Shown piece by piece: positions 23,123 to 30,736 of a stretch of DNA of 30,736 nucleotides. Positions within the stretch are counted from its first letter, which is position 1, and every line of letters begins with the position of its first letter. The stretch spans positions 1-30,736 of the forward strand of contig CAKQJJ010000004.1 of the NCBI GenBank assembly GCA_934247335.1, read 5' to 3'. A model generated the notes under the pieces. It made no database searches and was not told the DNA's origin. It saw only the letters and a list, made by a program, of their open reading frames with translations. The stretch comes from an uncultured Clostridia bacterium. GTDB taxonomy: Bacteria; Bacillota; Clostridia; Christensenellales; Pumilibacteraceae. A program made the position numbers and the translations under genes.

Positions 23123-25459
23123 TTACGCTTTGTAGCCTTCTACGAATATTTCGCGGATTTTTTCCACTTGCGCGTTGGTTATACCCTTGCTCATAAGCCA
23201 GGATTTTGCGCGTTCGGCTTTTGTATCGCCCGAATAGTCGTCAAGCTTGCGCCACCACTGTTTGAATTCGGTGGTAAAGTTGTTTACTCGCGAGCCTTGC
23301 GTGGAAAAATTGGTAAACAGATAGTCGCGAGCAATATCGTCGTAGCTTGCTCCGCACACGGTGAGCAGCATGAACGAGCATATTCCAGTCCGATCGGCGC
23401 CGGCGGTGCAGTGCAGATATACGGGTTCGGCGTCGGCGTTTGCGATAAGCGAGAATATCTGTTTGTATTCGTCGCCGAACGCCTCGAAACGGGTGCTTTC
23501 GGTTCCCGACGGAATGGACACGGCGGAATACGCAATGCCGTCCACGTACGGACCAAGGCACTGATAGGAATCGCGAAGGTCTATTTCGCGGCGGATGCCC
23601 AGCCGCAACATTTCCGCTTTGCCCTTTTCGGTTATACCGTTTAAGTTTGCGCCTCTGTAATACAAGCCCTGTCTGATTTTTGCGCCCTCTGCCAGCGACG
23701 ACGAATAGCCGCCTATGTCGCGAACGTTGGTAACGCCGCTTATGTACAGATTTCGGGGTCCCTTATCCGCAACGGTAAACTCGCGGACTTCTCCGTTTTG
23801 CGCGTTTTCGAGCGAAGTACCCACGCGCCAGTATATTTTTTCGCCTAATTTGAGGTTGTAAATGCGACAGCTTTTCTCGGTTAAGTTTTCCACCGTGACG
23901 GCGCCGGTAAAGTTTGCGTTATCGGCGTATTGAAGCACGTACGAACCGCCGGAAACGGCTGCGTCAGCGGTGAAATCGAGCAGAGTGCCTTCGGGGCGGC
24001 TGAGCTCGGCAACTCCTACAGCGTACGCCGAAATATTTTCGACGTCGGTGTCCGTGATATACGCGTACTGATTTGCCGTATGGAAGTCGTTTGCGGGCTT
24101 TTTGACGTCCGGGGCGGGAACGTACTCGGCTTTTTTGATCACAAAATCGAAGTAATCGATATTGGGATTGCCCCTGCCGGTGTCTTCGGCTACTCTCATT
24201 CTTATCGAATGTTCGCCCTCGGGAAGGGTTATCGCGTTGTAGTCGAAGGTATCCCACTTGGTTATATCGGTGCGCGCGTCGAGAAGAACTTTCTCGGAAC
24301 AAATGGACATATTTCTGTTTTCGTCCACGATAAACAGGTACGAGCGGCGCATGTCTTCGCTGAAAGATTTCCATTTTTCGGGCTGAGCGTACGCCGCCGT
24401 CATTTTAAGCTCCGCCGAGAAAGGCAGATTTATCTTGAATTCGAGGTACTGCCCGTCCTTTACCGCACCGGTCGCCGCAGCCAGAAATCTGCCGCCCGAC
24501 GCGTCCGAACGCTCCACTATCGTCGTGGGATTGGCGCTCGACCTTGCGTAGTGCGTAACGTCGCCGCTTTCCGCCTCGAAGCGAGCAACGCCCTCCTTGT
24601 TTATAAAAAGAGTGTAATTTCTTACTTCAAAAACGGGAAGATCGGGGTCTTCGCCGGTGGGCTCGATATCTTCTTCAAATTTGGCGTTGCAATCGCGGCA
24701 GAAACGGGTGCGTTTTCCCTTTTCGGTTGCGGTGGGCTGCTTTTCTATCGTCCACTCGCTGTAATTTCCGGTATGAGCGCTTGCGTCTATCGGAATATCT
24801 TCGGTAATTTTGTCGTCGCATACCGAACAAACGCCCTCTTTTTTGCCTGCGGCAGCACAGGTTGCGGCAGTTTTTACAGTCCAGGCGTAATTATGCTCGC
24901 CGGTTGCGGGTAACGTGCGCTCGGTTTCAGCTTGACACCCGGAACAAACGCCCTTTTCCTTTCCCTCGGCTCCGCAGGTAGCCTCGGTTTCTACCGTCCA
25001 CACGTAATTATGTTCGCCTGTTGCGGGCAATGTGCGCTCGGTTTCGGCTTGACACCCGGAACAAACACCTTTTTCCTTGCCTTCCGCTCCGCAAGTCGCA
25101 GCTACTTCTACCGCCCAGACGTAATTATGTTCGCCGGTTGCGGGCAGCGTACGCTCGGTTTCGGCTTGACACCCGGAACAAACGCCCTTTTCCTTGCCTT
25201 CGGCTCCGCAGGTAGCCTCGGTTTCGGTGGTCCACACGTAATTATGTTCGCCAGTTGCCGCGATATCTTCTTCTATCTTGGCTCCGCACGAACAGTTTTT
25301 TTCTTTTAAGCCTTTTTCGCCGCAAGTCGCTTCTTTTACGGTCGTCCATTCGCCGTATTCGTGAGTGTGCGCGCTTTCAGGTTTACATCCGGCTGCCGCA
25401 ACTGCGAAAATCATGCCCACGGCAAGTAAAATCGCCCAAAATTTCCTTCGTTTCATCAT
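23123..25459 (-). CDS. Cys-repeat lipoprotein with CBM-like, FnIII and tyrosine-phosphatase domains
   Basis: 778 residues. The lipobox Cys is 25 (AAAGC). There are five C-x9-C-x(1-2)-C units (Cys 46, 84, 123, 162, 201) at a 38-39-residue spacing, and a sixth that has lost its first Cys. A CBM6/35-like domain (about 290-445, ARFEAESGDVTHYA) and an FnIII-like domain (about 490-563) follow. The last domain (569-778) is of the Y_phosphatase3 type: NVRDIGGY, REIDLRD and the P-loop HCTAGADRTG with Cys684 and Arg690. The phosphatase is thus placed outside the cell, where substrates could be phosphorylated glycans, inositol phosphates or host phosphoproteins. AGGAGG precedes two adjacent ATG codons. 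It is a single-gene unit with its own promoter. Confidence 0.85.
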   Translation of the reverse strand: MMKRRKFWAILLAVGMIFAVAAAGCKPESAHTHEYGEWTTVKEATCGEKGLKEKNCSCGAKIEEDIAATGEHNYVWTTETEATCGAEGKEKGVCSGCQAETERTLPATGEHNYVWAVEVAATCGAEGKEKGVCSGCQAETERTLPATGEHNYVWTVETEATCGAEGKEKGVCSGCQAETERTLPATGEHNYAWTVKTAATCAAAGKKEGVCSVCDDKITEDIPIDASAHTGNYSEWTIEKQPTATEKGKRTRFCRDCNAKFEEDIEPTGEDPDLPVFEVRNYTLFINKEGVARFEAESGDVTHYARSSANPTTIVERSDASGGRFLAAATGAVKDGQYLEFKINLPFSAELKMTAAYAQPEKWKSFSEDMRRSYLFIVDENRNMSICSEKVLLDARTDITKWDTFDYNAITLPEGEHSIRMRVAEDTGRGNPNIDYFDFVIKKAEYVPAPDVKKPANDFHTANQYAYITDTDVENISAYAVGVAELSRPEGTLLDFTADAAVSGGSYVLQYADNANFTGAVTVENLTEKSCRIYNLKLGEKIYWRVGTSLENAQNGEVREFTVADKGPRNLYISGVTNVRDIGGYSSSLAEGAKIRQGLYYRGANLNGITEKGKAEMLRLGIRREIDLRDSYQCLGPYVDGIAYSAVSIPSGTESTRFEAFGDEYKQIFSLIANADAEPVYLHCTAGADRTGICSFMLLTVCGASYDDIARDYLFTNFSTQGSRVNNFTTEFKQWWRKLDDYSGDTKAERAKSWLMSKGITNAQVEKIREIFVEGYKA
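24902..25252 (-). repeat. Tandem 117-bp repeats in the phosphatase lipoprotein gene
   Basis: Three consecutive 39-codon units with the landmarks GEHNYVW, ATCGAEGKEKGVC and SGCQAETERTLPAT. The period is the same as in the island lipoprotein at 9044-9490. Confidence 0.8.
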
Positions 25460-25641
25460 TAAATTTACCTCCTTCGTCGTGTCTGTCCGGGGAGCAAAGA
25501 CCGATATTTAATCTCGTTCCGCCAGGCACTTTTAATATATCAAACAATAAATCGGCGCCGGGCGCAAAACAAACGTCTGCAAACAATGCAAGCCGTTCGT
25601 TTTCTCGTCATTCTCCGTAATTTAAAGTTTGCTTTGACACA

Positions 25642-25670
25642 AAATTAACACATTTTGTCCGATTTGTCAA
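25642..25670 (-). promoter_or_regulatory. Promoter of the phosphatase lipoprotein gene
   Basis: On the minus strand TTGACA (25665-25670), 17 bp, TAATTT (25642-25647). This leaves an untranslated leader of roughly 175 nt to the ATG at 25459, in which I see no known riboswitch. Nothing else is recognisable in 25460-25738. Confidence 0.6.
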
Positions 25671-25738
25671 CTCTATCGGCGTGAGAAGAGAACTTTCGGA
25701 CAATATCCTTTAACGAAAAGGCATTTTTCATTAAAAAA

Positions 25739-25763
25739 TCGCGCCGCACCGTTTGCAACGCGA
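25739..25763 (-). terminator. Terminator after the SGNH remnant
   Basis: A 9-bp stem with two G-U pairs (25755-25763 with 25739-25747) and a seven-base loop are followed by six T's on the minus strand, eight bases past the stop codon. Confidence 0.75.
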
Positions 25764-25770
25764 AGTTTTA

Positions 25771-25998
25771 TTATTCCCCGAAAATAGCGGGATTTATTTC
25801 TTTTAGTTTTTTCAGCAGCTTTTCCGCCATTCTGTAAAAGCCGAGATTATTGGGGTGAATGCCGTCCACTTCGCAATCTTCGCCGTACTTGAAATCGTAA
25901 AAGCTCTTTCCGTTTAAAAACCACACCTTTTTGTCGCCCTCTTTTTTGGCTCGCTTAGTTTTTGCGGCAAAGTTTTTGTCGATTTGCTCGATTTTCAT
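25771..25998 (-). pseudogene. Internally deleted SGNH/GDSL hydrolase
   Basis: Only 75 residues, against several hundred for the family. The start MKIEQIDKNFAAKT matches the usual beginning of the SGNH hydrolase N-terminal domain. The remainder (KKVWFLNGKSFY, then CEVDGIHPNNLGFYRMAEKL) is the extreme C-terminal part with the Asp-x-x-His catalytic pair. The nucleophile Ser block is missing, so the middle was removed in frame. Ribosome site (GGGAG), an extended -10 TATAAT (about 26026-26031) and a terminator are all still present, so a short product may be made. It cannot be an active esterase on its own. Confidence 0.72.
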
Positions 25999-26143
25999 AT
26001 TCTTCTCCCAATCGTTTTTTCTACAATTATAGCAAAACGAATATTTTAATGCAACTTTTTTGGTGCTCGTTTATCCTCGTTTTTGAAAATACGCTTTTTC
26101 TAATCGAAAATGCGGGCAAGCGGCGCATTTTACCGATAAAAGA

Positions 26144-26172
26144 TTGACCGAAAGTCGTTTTCGGAGTATAAT
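26144..26172 (+). promoter_or_regulatory. Promoter of the histidine phosphatase / glycosylase operon
   Basis: TTGACC (26144-26149), 17 bp, TATAAT (26167-26172). This lies just before the ribosome site AAAGGAG and ATG at 26201, which excludes a longer protein starting upstream. Confidence 0.8.
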
Positions 26173-26200
26173 TGACACAGTAGATTGTAAAGGAGCAAAT

Positions 26201-26842
26201 ATGACGACAGTTCTTCTTATTCGTCACGGGCACAGCGTCACCAATCAGAAAGGCATTTTTACCGGTCAGACCGACGTTGCGTTGTCCGAAACCGGCAAAC
26301 GACAGGCAATTCTCACCGCCGATTTCGTTTTTTCCAACTACCGTGTCGATAAAATTTATTCAAGCGACCTCACTCGTGCGGTTTGCACCGCTATTCCGCT
26401 TGCCGAAAAGACGGGAAAAGAAATTATTAAAGATAAAAATTTGCGCGAAATTTACGGCGGCGATTGGGAAGGCAAAAAAGTGGACGACATAATGCGCGAA
26501 TACCCCGACGAATACGCGATCTGGAAAAATAATATCGGGCTTTGCCGTCCGCCGCGCGGCGAAAGCGTGGAAGAACTTCAAAAGCGAGCCGAAAAAGAAT
26601 TTTATAAAATCGCAGGCGAAAGCGACGGAAAAACGGTCGCGATTTTTTCGCACGCGTGCTTTATACGGGCGCTGCAATGCCTGTTCCAAAGCGTTCCGCT
26701 GTCCGAAATGCACGATATCCCGTGGGTTCCAAACGCGTCGGTTACGGAAGTGGTTTTGCGCGGCGGCGTTGCGGAAATAACCAAACTTGCGCAAGCCGAA
26801 CATCTTGAAAAAATCGAAACGGTATTAAATCCGAAACTGTAA
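26201..26842 (+). CDS. Histidine phosphatase family protein (phosphoglycerate-mutase-like)
   Basis: 213 residues, cytosolic. The catalytic RHGHS (8-12) carries the phosphorylated His. SSDLTRAVCTA, LREIYGGDWEGK and FSHACFIRAL complete the active site of branch-1 histidine phosphatases. The length and motifs fit the broad-specificity CobC/PhoE-like group better than a glycolytic mutase; the substrate is unknown. It is followed after 31 bp by the DNA glycosylase gene, likely as one operon. Confidence 0.9.
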   Translation: MTTVLLIRHGHSVTNQKGIFTGQTDVALSETGKRQAILTADFVFSNYRVDKIYSSDLTRAVCTAIPLAEKTGKEIIKDKNLREIYGGDWEGKKVDDIMREYPDEYAIWKNNIGLCRPPRGESVEELQKRAEKEFYKIAGESDGKTVAIFSHACFIRALQCLFQSVPLSEMHDIPWVPNASVTEVVLRGGVAEITKLAQAEHLEKIETVLNPKL

Positions 26843-26873
26843 TTAAACAATATTTAAATAAGGGGAATTAAAC

Positions 26874-27365
26874 GTGTCCGAATCCGCACTGCAACTGCAT
26901 AATATTCCGCCCGTATACGACGAACGCAGCACTCGTCTTATTTTGGGCAGTTTTCCGTCGGTTTTATCGAGGCGCACGGACTTTTTTTACGGTCATCCGC
27001 AAAACAGGTTCTGGAAAGTGCTTGCCGCGGTGTTCGATTGCCCTCTTCCCGCTACCGTTGCCGAGAAAAAATCGCTTATTTTGTCGCATAATCTCGCCTT
27101 GTTCGACGTGATTGCAAGCTGCGAAATTGCGGGAAGCGCAGACTCGGCAATCAAAAACGTAATTCCCAACGATTTATCGCCCATTCTGAAAAATTCAAAA
27201 ATAACCGAAATTTTCGTCAACGGCAAAACCGCGGAAAAATACTACGACAAGTACCTGCGCTCCGAAACCGGTATCAATTGCATATGTCTGCCGTCTACAA
27301 GTCCGGCAAACGCCGCGTTTTCGCTTGACAAGCTGGTCGAAAGCTGGAAAATAATCGCCGAATAG
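26874..27365 (+). CDS. DNA-deoxyinosine glycosylase (uracil-DNA glycosylase superfamily)
   Basis: 163 residues starting with GTG at 26874 behind AGGGGAATT. Family motifs: LILGSFPS (22-29), FFYGHPQNRFWKVL (about 37-50, active-site block), ALFDVIASCEIAGSADSAI and LPSTSPANA (about 139-147). These mark family 6 hypoxanthine/mismatch glycosylases, which excise deaminated adenine (hypoxanthine) and related lesions to begin base-excision repair. The length is normal. It is coupled to a histidine phosphatase gene, possibly by simple co-transcription with no functional link. Confidence 0.88.
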   Translation: MSESALQLHNIPPVYDERSTRLILGSFPSVLSRRTDFFYGHPQNRFWKVLAAVFDCPLPATVAEKKSLILSHNLALFDVIASCEIAGSADSAIKNVIPNDLSPILKNSKITEIFVNGKTAEKYYDKYLRSETGINCICLPSTSPANAAFSLDKLVESWKIIAE

Positions 27366-27370
27366 TATAA

Positions 27371-27415
27371 AAAACGGGATACGCGCAAAAAGTCTGACGC
27401 GTACCCCTTATTTTA
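27371..27415. terminator. Bidirectional terminator after the glycosylase and SUMF1-fold genes
   Basis: GGGATACGCG (27376-27385) pairs with CGCGTACCCC (27398-27407) with one mismatch, with A- and T-runs on both sides of the convergent genes. Confidence 0.8.
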
Positions 27416-27468
27416 TGAAGAGTGACGAGAAAGCAGATTTATCTTCGTCGCTTTTGCCTTATTGATTG

Positions 27469-29058
27469 CTATGCGAGGGCGGCTGCGGAAATTTCTCCGC
27501 TGTACGCCTTTCTTTGTTCGATTGCCGTCGTCGTAACCACGAAAATATACTCGGCGCCTTCCTTCAAACGGAACGAGCATTCGGTTGCGCCCTCTATTTT
27601 TCTGCCGCCGGACAAGTTGCCGGTTTTTGCGTTGAGCTTATACACGAAGTAACAAGCCGCGCCGTCCTCCGCCTTCCACGAAAGAGTAATTTTTTCGGAA
27701 GAAAGCTTTACAAAAGCTTCGAGTACTTTTATTTCGTTTGCTTTTTCTTTGGGCTTTACGGCAAATTCGGCGGAAACGTTGTCGCAGATTGCCGTATACG
27801 AGATCGGCTGAACGATATACGCAAGATTGTCAAAGCCGCTCTCTCGGGTGACCGAATAATGCAAGTCGTCGGTCGTTTCGAGCATCGCGATTAAACCTGT
27901 CGTTTCATTATATTCAAAAAGTTGATATTCAACAGCCGTTTCGACTGCTATCCAGCTTATTTCGGCAGTTTTTTCATCGGTTTTAACGGCGGTAACTTCA
28001 GGGGCCGGCAGAGTTGCGAGCTCCACCTTTTGTTCGGGCTCTTCGCCGTTCAGAATCTTGAAAACGCGGAATCCGACGTCGTCATATCCGTTTTCGGCAG
28101 TTCTTCCTTCTTTACGGTATTCGGTACGGCAATCGGTGCGCGCCGACTTCCACGAGCCGCCTTTTACTCCGAAAATTTCCTCGTCGGCATCTTCGCGAGC
28201 AGTAGTGGTCCACTCCCACACGTTGCCCCAGAAGTCAACCGCTCCGTGAGCACCGCGAGTAACTTTTGCATACTGCTCGACGGGAGTTCTGCCATCGTTT
28301 ACTCCGCAGTTGAAATCGGCGTCTTTTGGCATGTGCCCCGCCGCAAGCTCCCATTCGCTTTCGTTGGGCAAGCGGTAAACGTTTTCGCCGTCAAGCAAAG
28401 TAAGCCAATTGCAATACGCTTCCGCGTCGTATAACGACACGTAATTTACGGGATAATCGTCTTCGCCATCGGCATACTTTCCGTTTACCCAGTTTTGCGG
28501 AGCCGCATGCCCGGTTGCCTCGACGAATTTATAATAATCGGCGTTGGTCACCTGAGTACGAGCAACGTATACGCTGTTGCCGGCACCCATAACCGGAATA
28601 TAATCGTATTTATATGCGTCGGCGATTTTCCACTGCAATAAGCGCGAGTCGGTGAAACGAAGCATGCTGCTGTTAATTCTGTTCCAGTAAGTTGCGTACA
28701 TTTCCTGAACGATTTCTTCCATTTCGGCAACTTTCGCAAGTCCGCCGGGTTTGCCTGCGGTTTCTTCTTTAAGCGAGGCAAGTTTTGCTTCTTTTCGATC
28801 CAGCACGGCGTCGTAGTTAAAAATGACTTCGTTTCTCAGCGTCAGATAGTTTTCCATGCTCGGATTTCTTTTGTAAAGAGAGATAAGTTGCTTGGTTTGT
28901 TCGCTGAGCTCGGGTTGCTCTTTTTCGATGAAATCGCTGTTTTCAAACATATTCATGTTGTCGTCGGCACTGGCGAACGCACGAACGGTAAACGGAACGG
29001 CGGATAAAGTCATTCCGGCAGCTAAAAGCACGCCGATTATTTTGTGGGATAATTTCAT
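27469..29058 (-). CDS. Secreted SUMF1-fold (formylglycine-enzyme-like) protein with FnIII domains
   Basis: 529 residues: signal peptide (about 1-30), helical segment (45-145), SUMF1/FGE-sulfatase domain (about 150-337) and two FnIII-like domains (350-435 and 440-525). The SUMF1 part has RTQVTNADYYKFV, WLTLLDGENVYRLPNESEWE, GNVWEWT and GGSWKSARTDCRTEYR. In real formylglycine enzymes the last block carries C-x4-C; here it is Ser305-x4-Cys310, so the first catalytic Cys is lost. No sulfatase is visible in the window. It is more likely a binding or scaffold use of the C-type-lectin-like SUMF1 fold than sulfatase maturation. AAGGAGG precedes the ATG. Confidence 0.85.
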   Translation of the reverse strand: MKLSHKIIGVLLAAGMTLSAVPFTVRAFASADDNMNMFENSDFIEKEQPELSEQTKQLISLYKRNPSMENYLTLRNEVIFNYDAVLDRKEAKLASLKEETAGKPGGLAKVAEMEEIVQEMYATYWNRINSSMLRFTDSRLLQWKIADAYKYDYIPVMGAGNSVYVARTQVTNADYYKFVEATGHAAPQNWVNGKYADGEDDYPVNYVSLYDAEAYCNWLTLLDGENVYRLPNESEWELAAGHMPKDADFNCGVNDGRTPVEQYAKVTRGAHGAVDFWGNVWEWTTTAREDADEEIFGVKGGSWKSARTDCRTEYRKEGRTAENGYDDVGFRVFKILNGEEPEQKVELATLPAPEVTAVKTDEKTAEISWIAVETAVEYQLFEYNETTGLIAMLETTDDLHYSVTRESGFDNLAYIVQPISYTAICDNVSAEFAVKPKEKANEIKVLEAFVKLSSEKITLSWKAEDGAACYFVYKLNAKTGNLSGGRKIEGATECSFRLKEGAEYIFVVTTTAIEQRKAYSGEISAAALA

Positions 29059-29221
29059 AATAAGCCTCCTTGAAATTACATTTTCGTAAAAAGGTAACGG
29101 AAAAGGCAGGGCAAGAGCGACAACGCATTACCTCTTTACCTTTGACAATTTTGATTTTTTTATATCTCGGACGGCTGCGCGCAACGCCGTCTGATTAACA
29201 ATTATACGGGCGAAAAGCCTT

Positions 29222-30091
29222 TTATTTTTTTCCGATAAGCCAGTCTATTATTCCGATTTTTTCGTCGAGAAAAGCCGCTGCAGGAACACTTGCGTGGTCC
29301 ACGCCGTCAAATTCCGTGAGAAAAGCACTGCCTCCGGCGGAAACGATAGCGTTAACGAGCTGACGGGACGAGGTCGGCGGCACTACCGCGTCGGCAGAAC
29401 CCACGAACGCCCAGACTGGAATGGTTTTGAGTGCGGAAATGCACTCGGGAGTGATTTTCATACTACCGGACATCGGAGCGACTCTGGCAAAAAGTTCGGG
29501 ATGCGCGGCAGCCATATTCCACGTACCCGTCCCGCCCATGCTGTGTCCGACGAGCGAAACGTTGGTTTTGTCTATTTCAAATTCGGATACGGTTGAATTT
29601 ATAAGCGTTATCAGCGGACGTTCGGCGTTTATCCATCCGGTCAGATTTTTGGGAAGCTGCGGGATTATCACGTACGCTTCGATATTTCCGAGCGTTCCGT
29701 CTTTAAGATACTTCGGAAAGCCGTCCACACTCGTAATCTGATTGAGATCGTTGCCTTTACCGCTTCCGCCGTGCAAGTACACGACGAGCGGCATGTTTGC
29801 GCAAGCGTTTGCGGGGGCGTACAGCCAATACTTAAAGGTTGGAATTTCGGCGGTTGCGATACTGCGTTCAGTCATGGTCGCGGACGCAATCGTTTCGGAA
29901 TCATCACGGTCGCCGGTATTTCCGTCCGTTATTTCCTCGGAGTCATCATTGTCGCCGGTATTTCCGTCCGTTATTTCCTCGGAATTCGAGTCGGAAGAAT
30001 CCGCCGGCAAAGAAGCGTTGCATCCCGCAAACGCCGTTATCGAACAAATCATAAAAATTACGAATATCGTTATCAAAAATTTCTTTTTCAT
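29222..30091 (-). CDS. Lipoprotein alpha/beta-hydrolase (esterase/dienelactone-hydrolase-like)
   Basis: 289 residues from the ATG at 30091, which has AAGGAGG; an upstream in-frame ATG at 30112 does not. The lipobox Cys is 24 (AFAGC). An acidic linker with a 14-residue repeat (about 37-64) is followed by the hydrolase: oxyanion region YLHGGSGKG, nucleophile Ser184 in GHSMGG, Asp234 in GSADAVVPP and His266 in GVDHAS, a complete triad. It resembles secreted PHB-depolymerase or acetylxylan/feruloyl-esterase-like enzymes that remove ester groups from plant polysaccharides, but the substrate is not settled by sequence. It starts 27 bp after the sensor kinase gene, so they may share a transcript. 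Confidence 0.85.
   Translation of the reverse strand: MKKKFLITIFVIFMICSITAFAGCNASLPADSSDSNSEEITDGNTGDNDDSEEITDGNTGDRDDSETIASATMTERSIATAEIPTFKYWLYAPANACANMPLVVYLHGGSGKGNDLNQITSVDGFPKYLKDGTLGNIEAYVIIPQLPKNLTGWINAERPLITLINSTVSEFEIDKTNVSLVGHSMGGTGTWNMAAAHPELFARVAPMSGSMKITPECISALKTIPVWAFVGSADAVVPPTSSRQLVNAIVSAGGSAFLTEFDGVDHASVPAAAFLDEKIGIIDWLIGKK
29895..29978 (-). repeat. Two-copy 42-bp tandem repeat in the esterase linker
   Basis: Copies at 29895-29936 and 29937-29978 differ at three positions and encode DDSEEITDGNTGD units. They are in frame, so copy number can change the linker length without breaking the gene. Confidence 0.85.
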
Positions 30092-30118
30092 GATGAAACC
30101 TCCTTCCGTCAAACCAGA

Positions 30119-30736
30119 TTATTTCAGCGTGACGGTTATTTTAAATAAATTTTTCTGCGGTAATCGTATTTCTACGTTTCCGCCGTGAGCCTCCGCAACG
30201 GCTTTCACAAGCGACAGTCCGATGCCGAATCCCTGAGTTTTTTCGTTTGATTCAAAGCGATAAAATCGTTCGGTAAACTTCTCGGCAATCGAAGGATTTA
30301 CGTTTTCAGCGAAATTTTCCACCGATAAACGAACGCATGCTCCCGTTTTCGTCAGCGTCAGCTTTATTTCCTTTCCGTTCGTACCGTACTTAAACGCGTT
30401 GTCGAGCAACGCCGAAGTCATTTCGCGTATTGCCTTTTCGTCGCCTTCGTACTTCAGATTTTCCGTGATTTCGCACACGAGTTTTTTTCCGCTCGTTTCG
30501 GAAATCGACTCAAAACGCTCTGCTTCCTCGGAAACTACGGCGGACAATGAAAATTCACTTCTTACGGCGGCTTCCCGTTCCTCGGTTTTTGCCAGATACA
30601 CAAGCTTATTGGTCATGTCCGTCATATGTTCAACTTCGGCAACGATATCCGAAATCCACTCGTTTTCGCCCAGTTCGCATTCGAGCATCTGAGCGTCCGC
30701 TTTGATTACGGTAAGCGGTGTTTTCAGCTGATGCCC
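30119..30736 (-). CDS. Sensor histidine kinase, C-terminal part (5' end outside window)
   Basis: 205 visible codons plus stop. At the right edge is GHQLKTPLTVIKADAQ, the H-box with the phospho-accepting His. After the dimerisation helices the ATPase domain has the N-box REMTSALLDNAFKYGTNG and the G2-type GFGIGLSLVKAVAEAHGG. The D-x-G-x-G block is degenerate (VENFAENVNPS). The sensor domain and any response regulator lie beyond the window. It is probably a membrane two-component sensor; the lipoprotein esterase follows 27 bp downstream and could be co-transcribed. Confidence 0.9.
   Translation of the reverse strand, partial: GHQLKTPLTVIKADAQMLECELGENEWISDIVAEVEHMTDMTNKLVYLAKTEEREAAVRSEFSLSAVVSEEAERFESISETSGKKLVCEITENLKYEGDEKAIREMTSALLDNAFKYGTNGKEIKLTLTKTGACVRLSVENFAENVNPSIAEKFTERFYRFESNEKTQGFGIGLSLVKAVAEAHGGNVEIRLPQKNLFKITVTLK

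Noticed and set aside
23930..25309. Long plus-strand frames opposite the phosphatase lipoprotein
   Set aside because: Same reason: they mirror the repeat array and show no start signals or recognisable domain.
27469..29058. Functional formylglycine-generating enzyme
   Set aside because: The first active-site cysteine is Ser and no sulfatase is present in the window.
29160..29196. GC hairpin GACGGC...GCCGTC upstream of the SUMF1-fold gene as a terminator
   Set aside because: No T-run follows on either strand, so it is not a rho-independent terminator; a leader structure is possible but unsupported.

Overview
The window looks like chromosomal DNA from a low-to-mid GC Gram-positive Bacillota (class Clostridia), probably an uncultured gut lineage. 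The evidence is AAGGAGG-type ribosome binding sites, consensus sigma-A promoters, lipobox lipoproteins, a TasA/camelysin-like secreted protein with a SipW-type leader, ABC-2 exporters and a large surface glycosidase. This placement is inferred from gene style; there is no rRNA or tRNA here to confirm it.

Layout. 1-1096: truncated minus-strand enzyme fusing a phosphoglycosyl transferase to the start of a GT4 glycosyltransferase. 1348-3434: small membrane protein, then a TetR regulator divergent from an acyl-ACP thioesterase. 3646-5133: secreted TasA-like beta-helix protein; its only convincing promoter (5232-5260) lies between 26-bp inverted repeats (5192-5217 and 5342-5367) that look like an invertible promoter switch. 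5409-5635: cluster of short palindromic repeats. 5788-8400: three-gene acyltransferase / GT4 / CmpB-like membrane protein operon, probably for glycolipids.

8455-10915: a roughly 2.2-kb AT-rich island bounded by 121/122-bp direct repeats. The repeats are the last 18 codons of a TerB-like gene plus its terminator. The island carries a probably leaderless XRE repressor, a Cys-repeat lipoprotein and an unknown one-helix membrane protein; no integrase is visible. Removing one repeat copy plus the island restores a simple TerB-like / acyltransferase junction.

10860-15825: TerB-like gene and a two-ATPase, one-permease ABC-2 exporter operon, controlled by a divergent TetR with paired operators. 16035-25459: surface polysaccharide or phosphate-scavenging region. 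It holds a circularly permuted GH3 glycosidase, two lipoproteins with almost identical N-termini but unrelated C-terminal effector modules (lectin-like; tyrosine phosphatase), and an AraC regulator. A 39-residue Cys repeat (C-x9-C-x2-C plus His) links the island lipoprotein, both large lipoproteins and the GH3 tail. 25771-27365: internally deleted SGNH hydrolase, histidine phosphatase and DNA-deoxyinosine glycosylase. 27469-30736: secreted SUMF1-fold protein, lipoprotein esterase and the C-terminal part of a sensor histidine kinase.

The strongest candidates for something new are the invertible promoter, the repeat-bounded island, and the Cys-repeat stalk shared by proteins with different effector domains.
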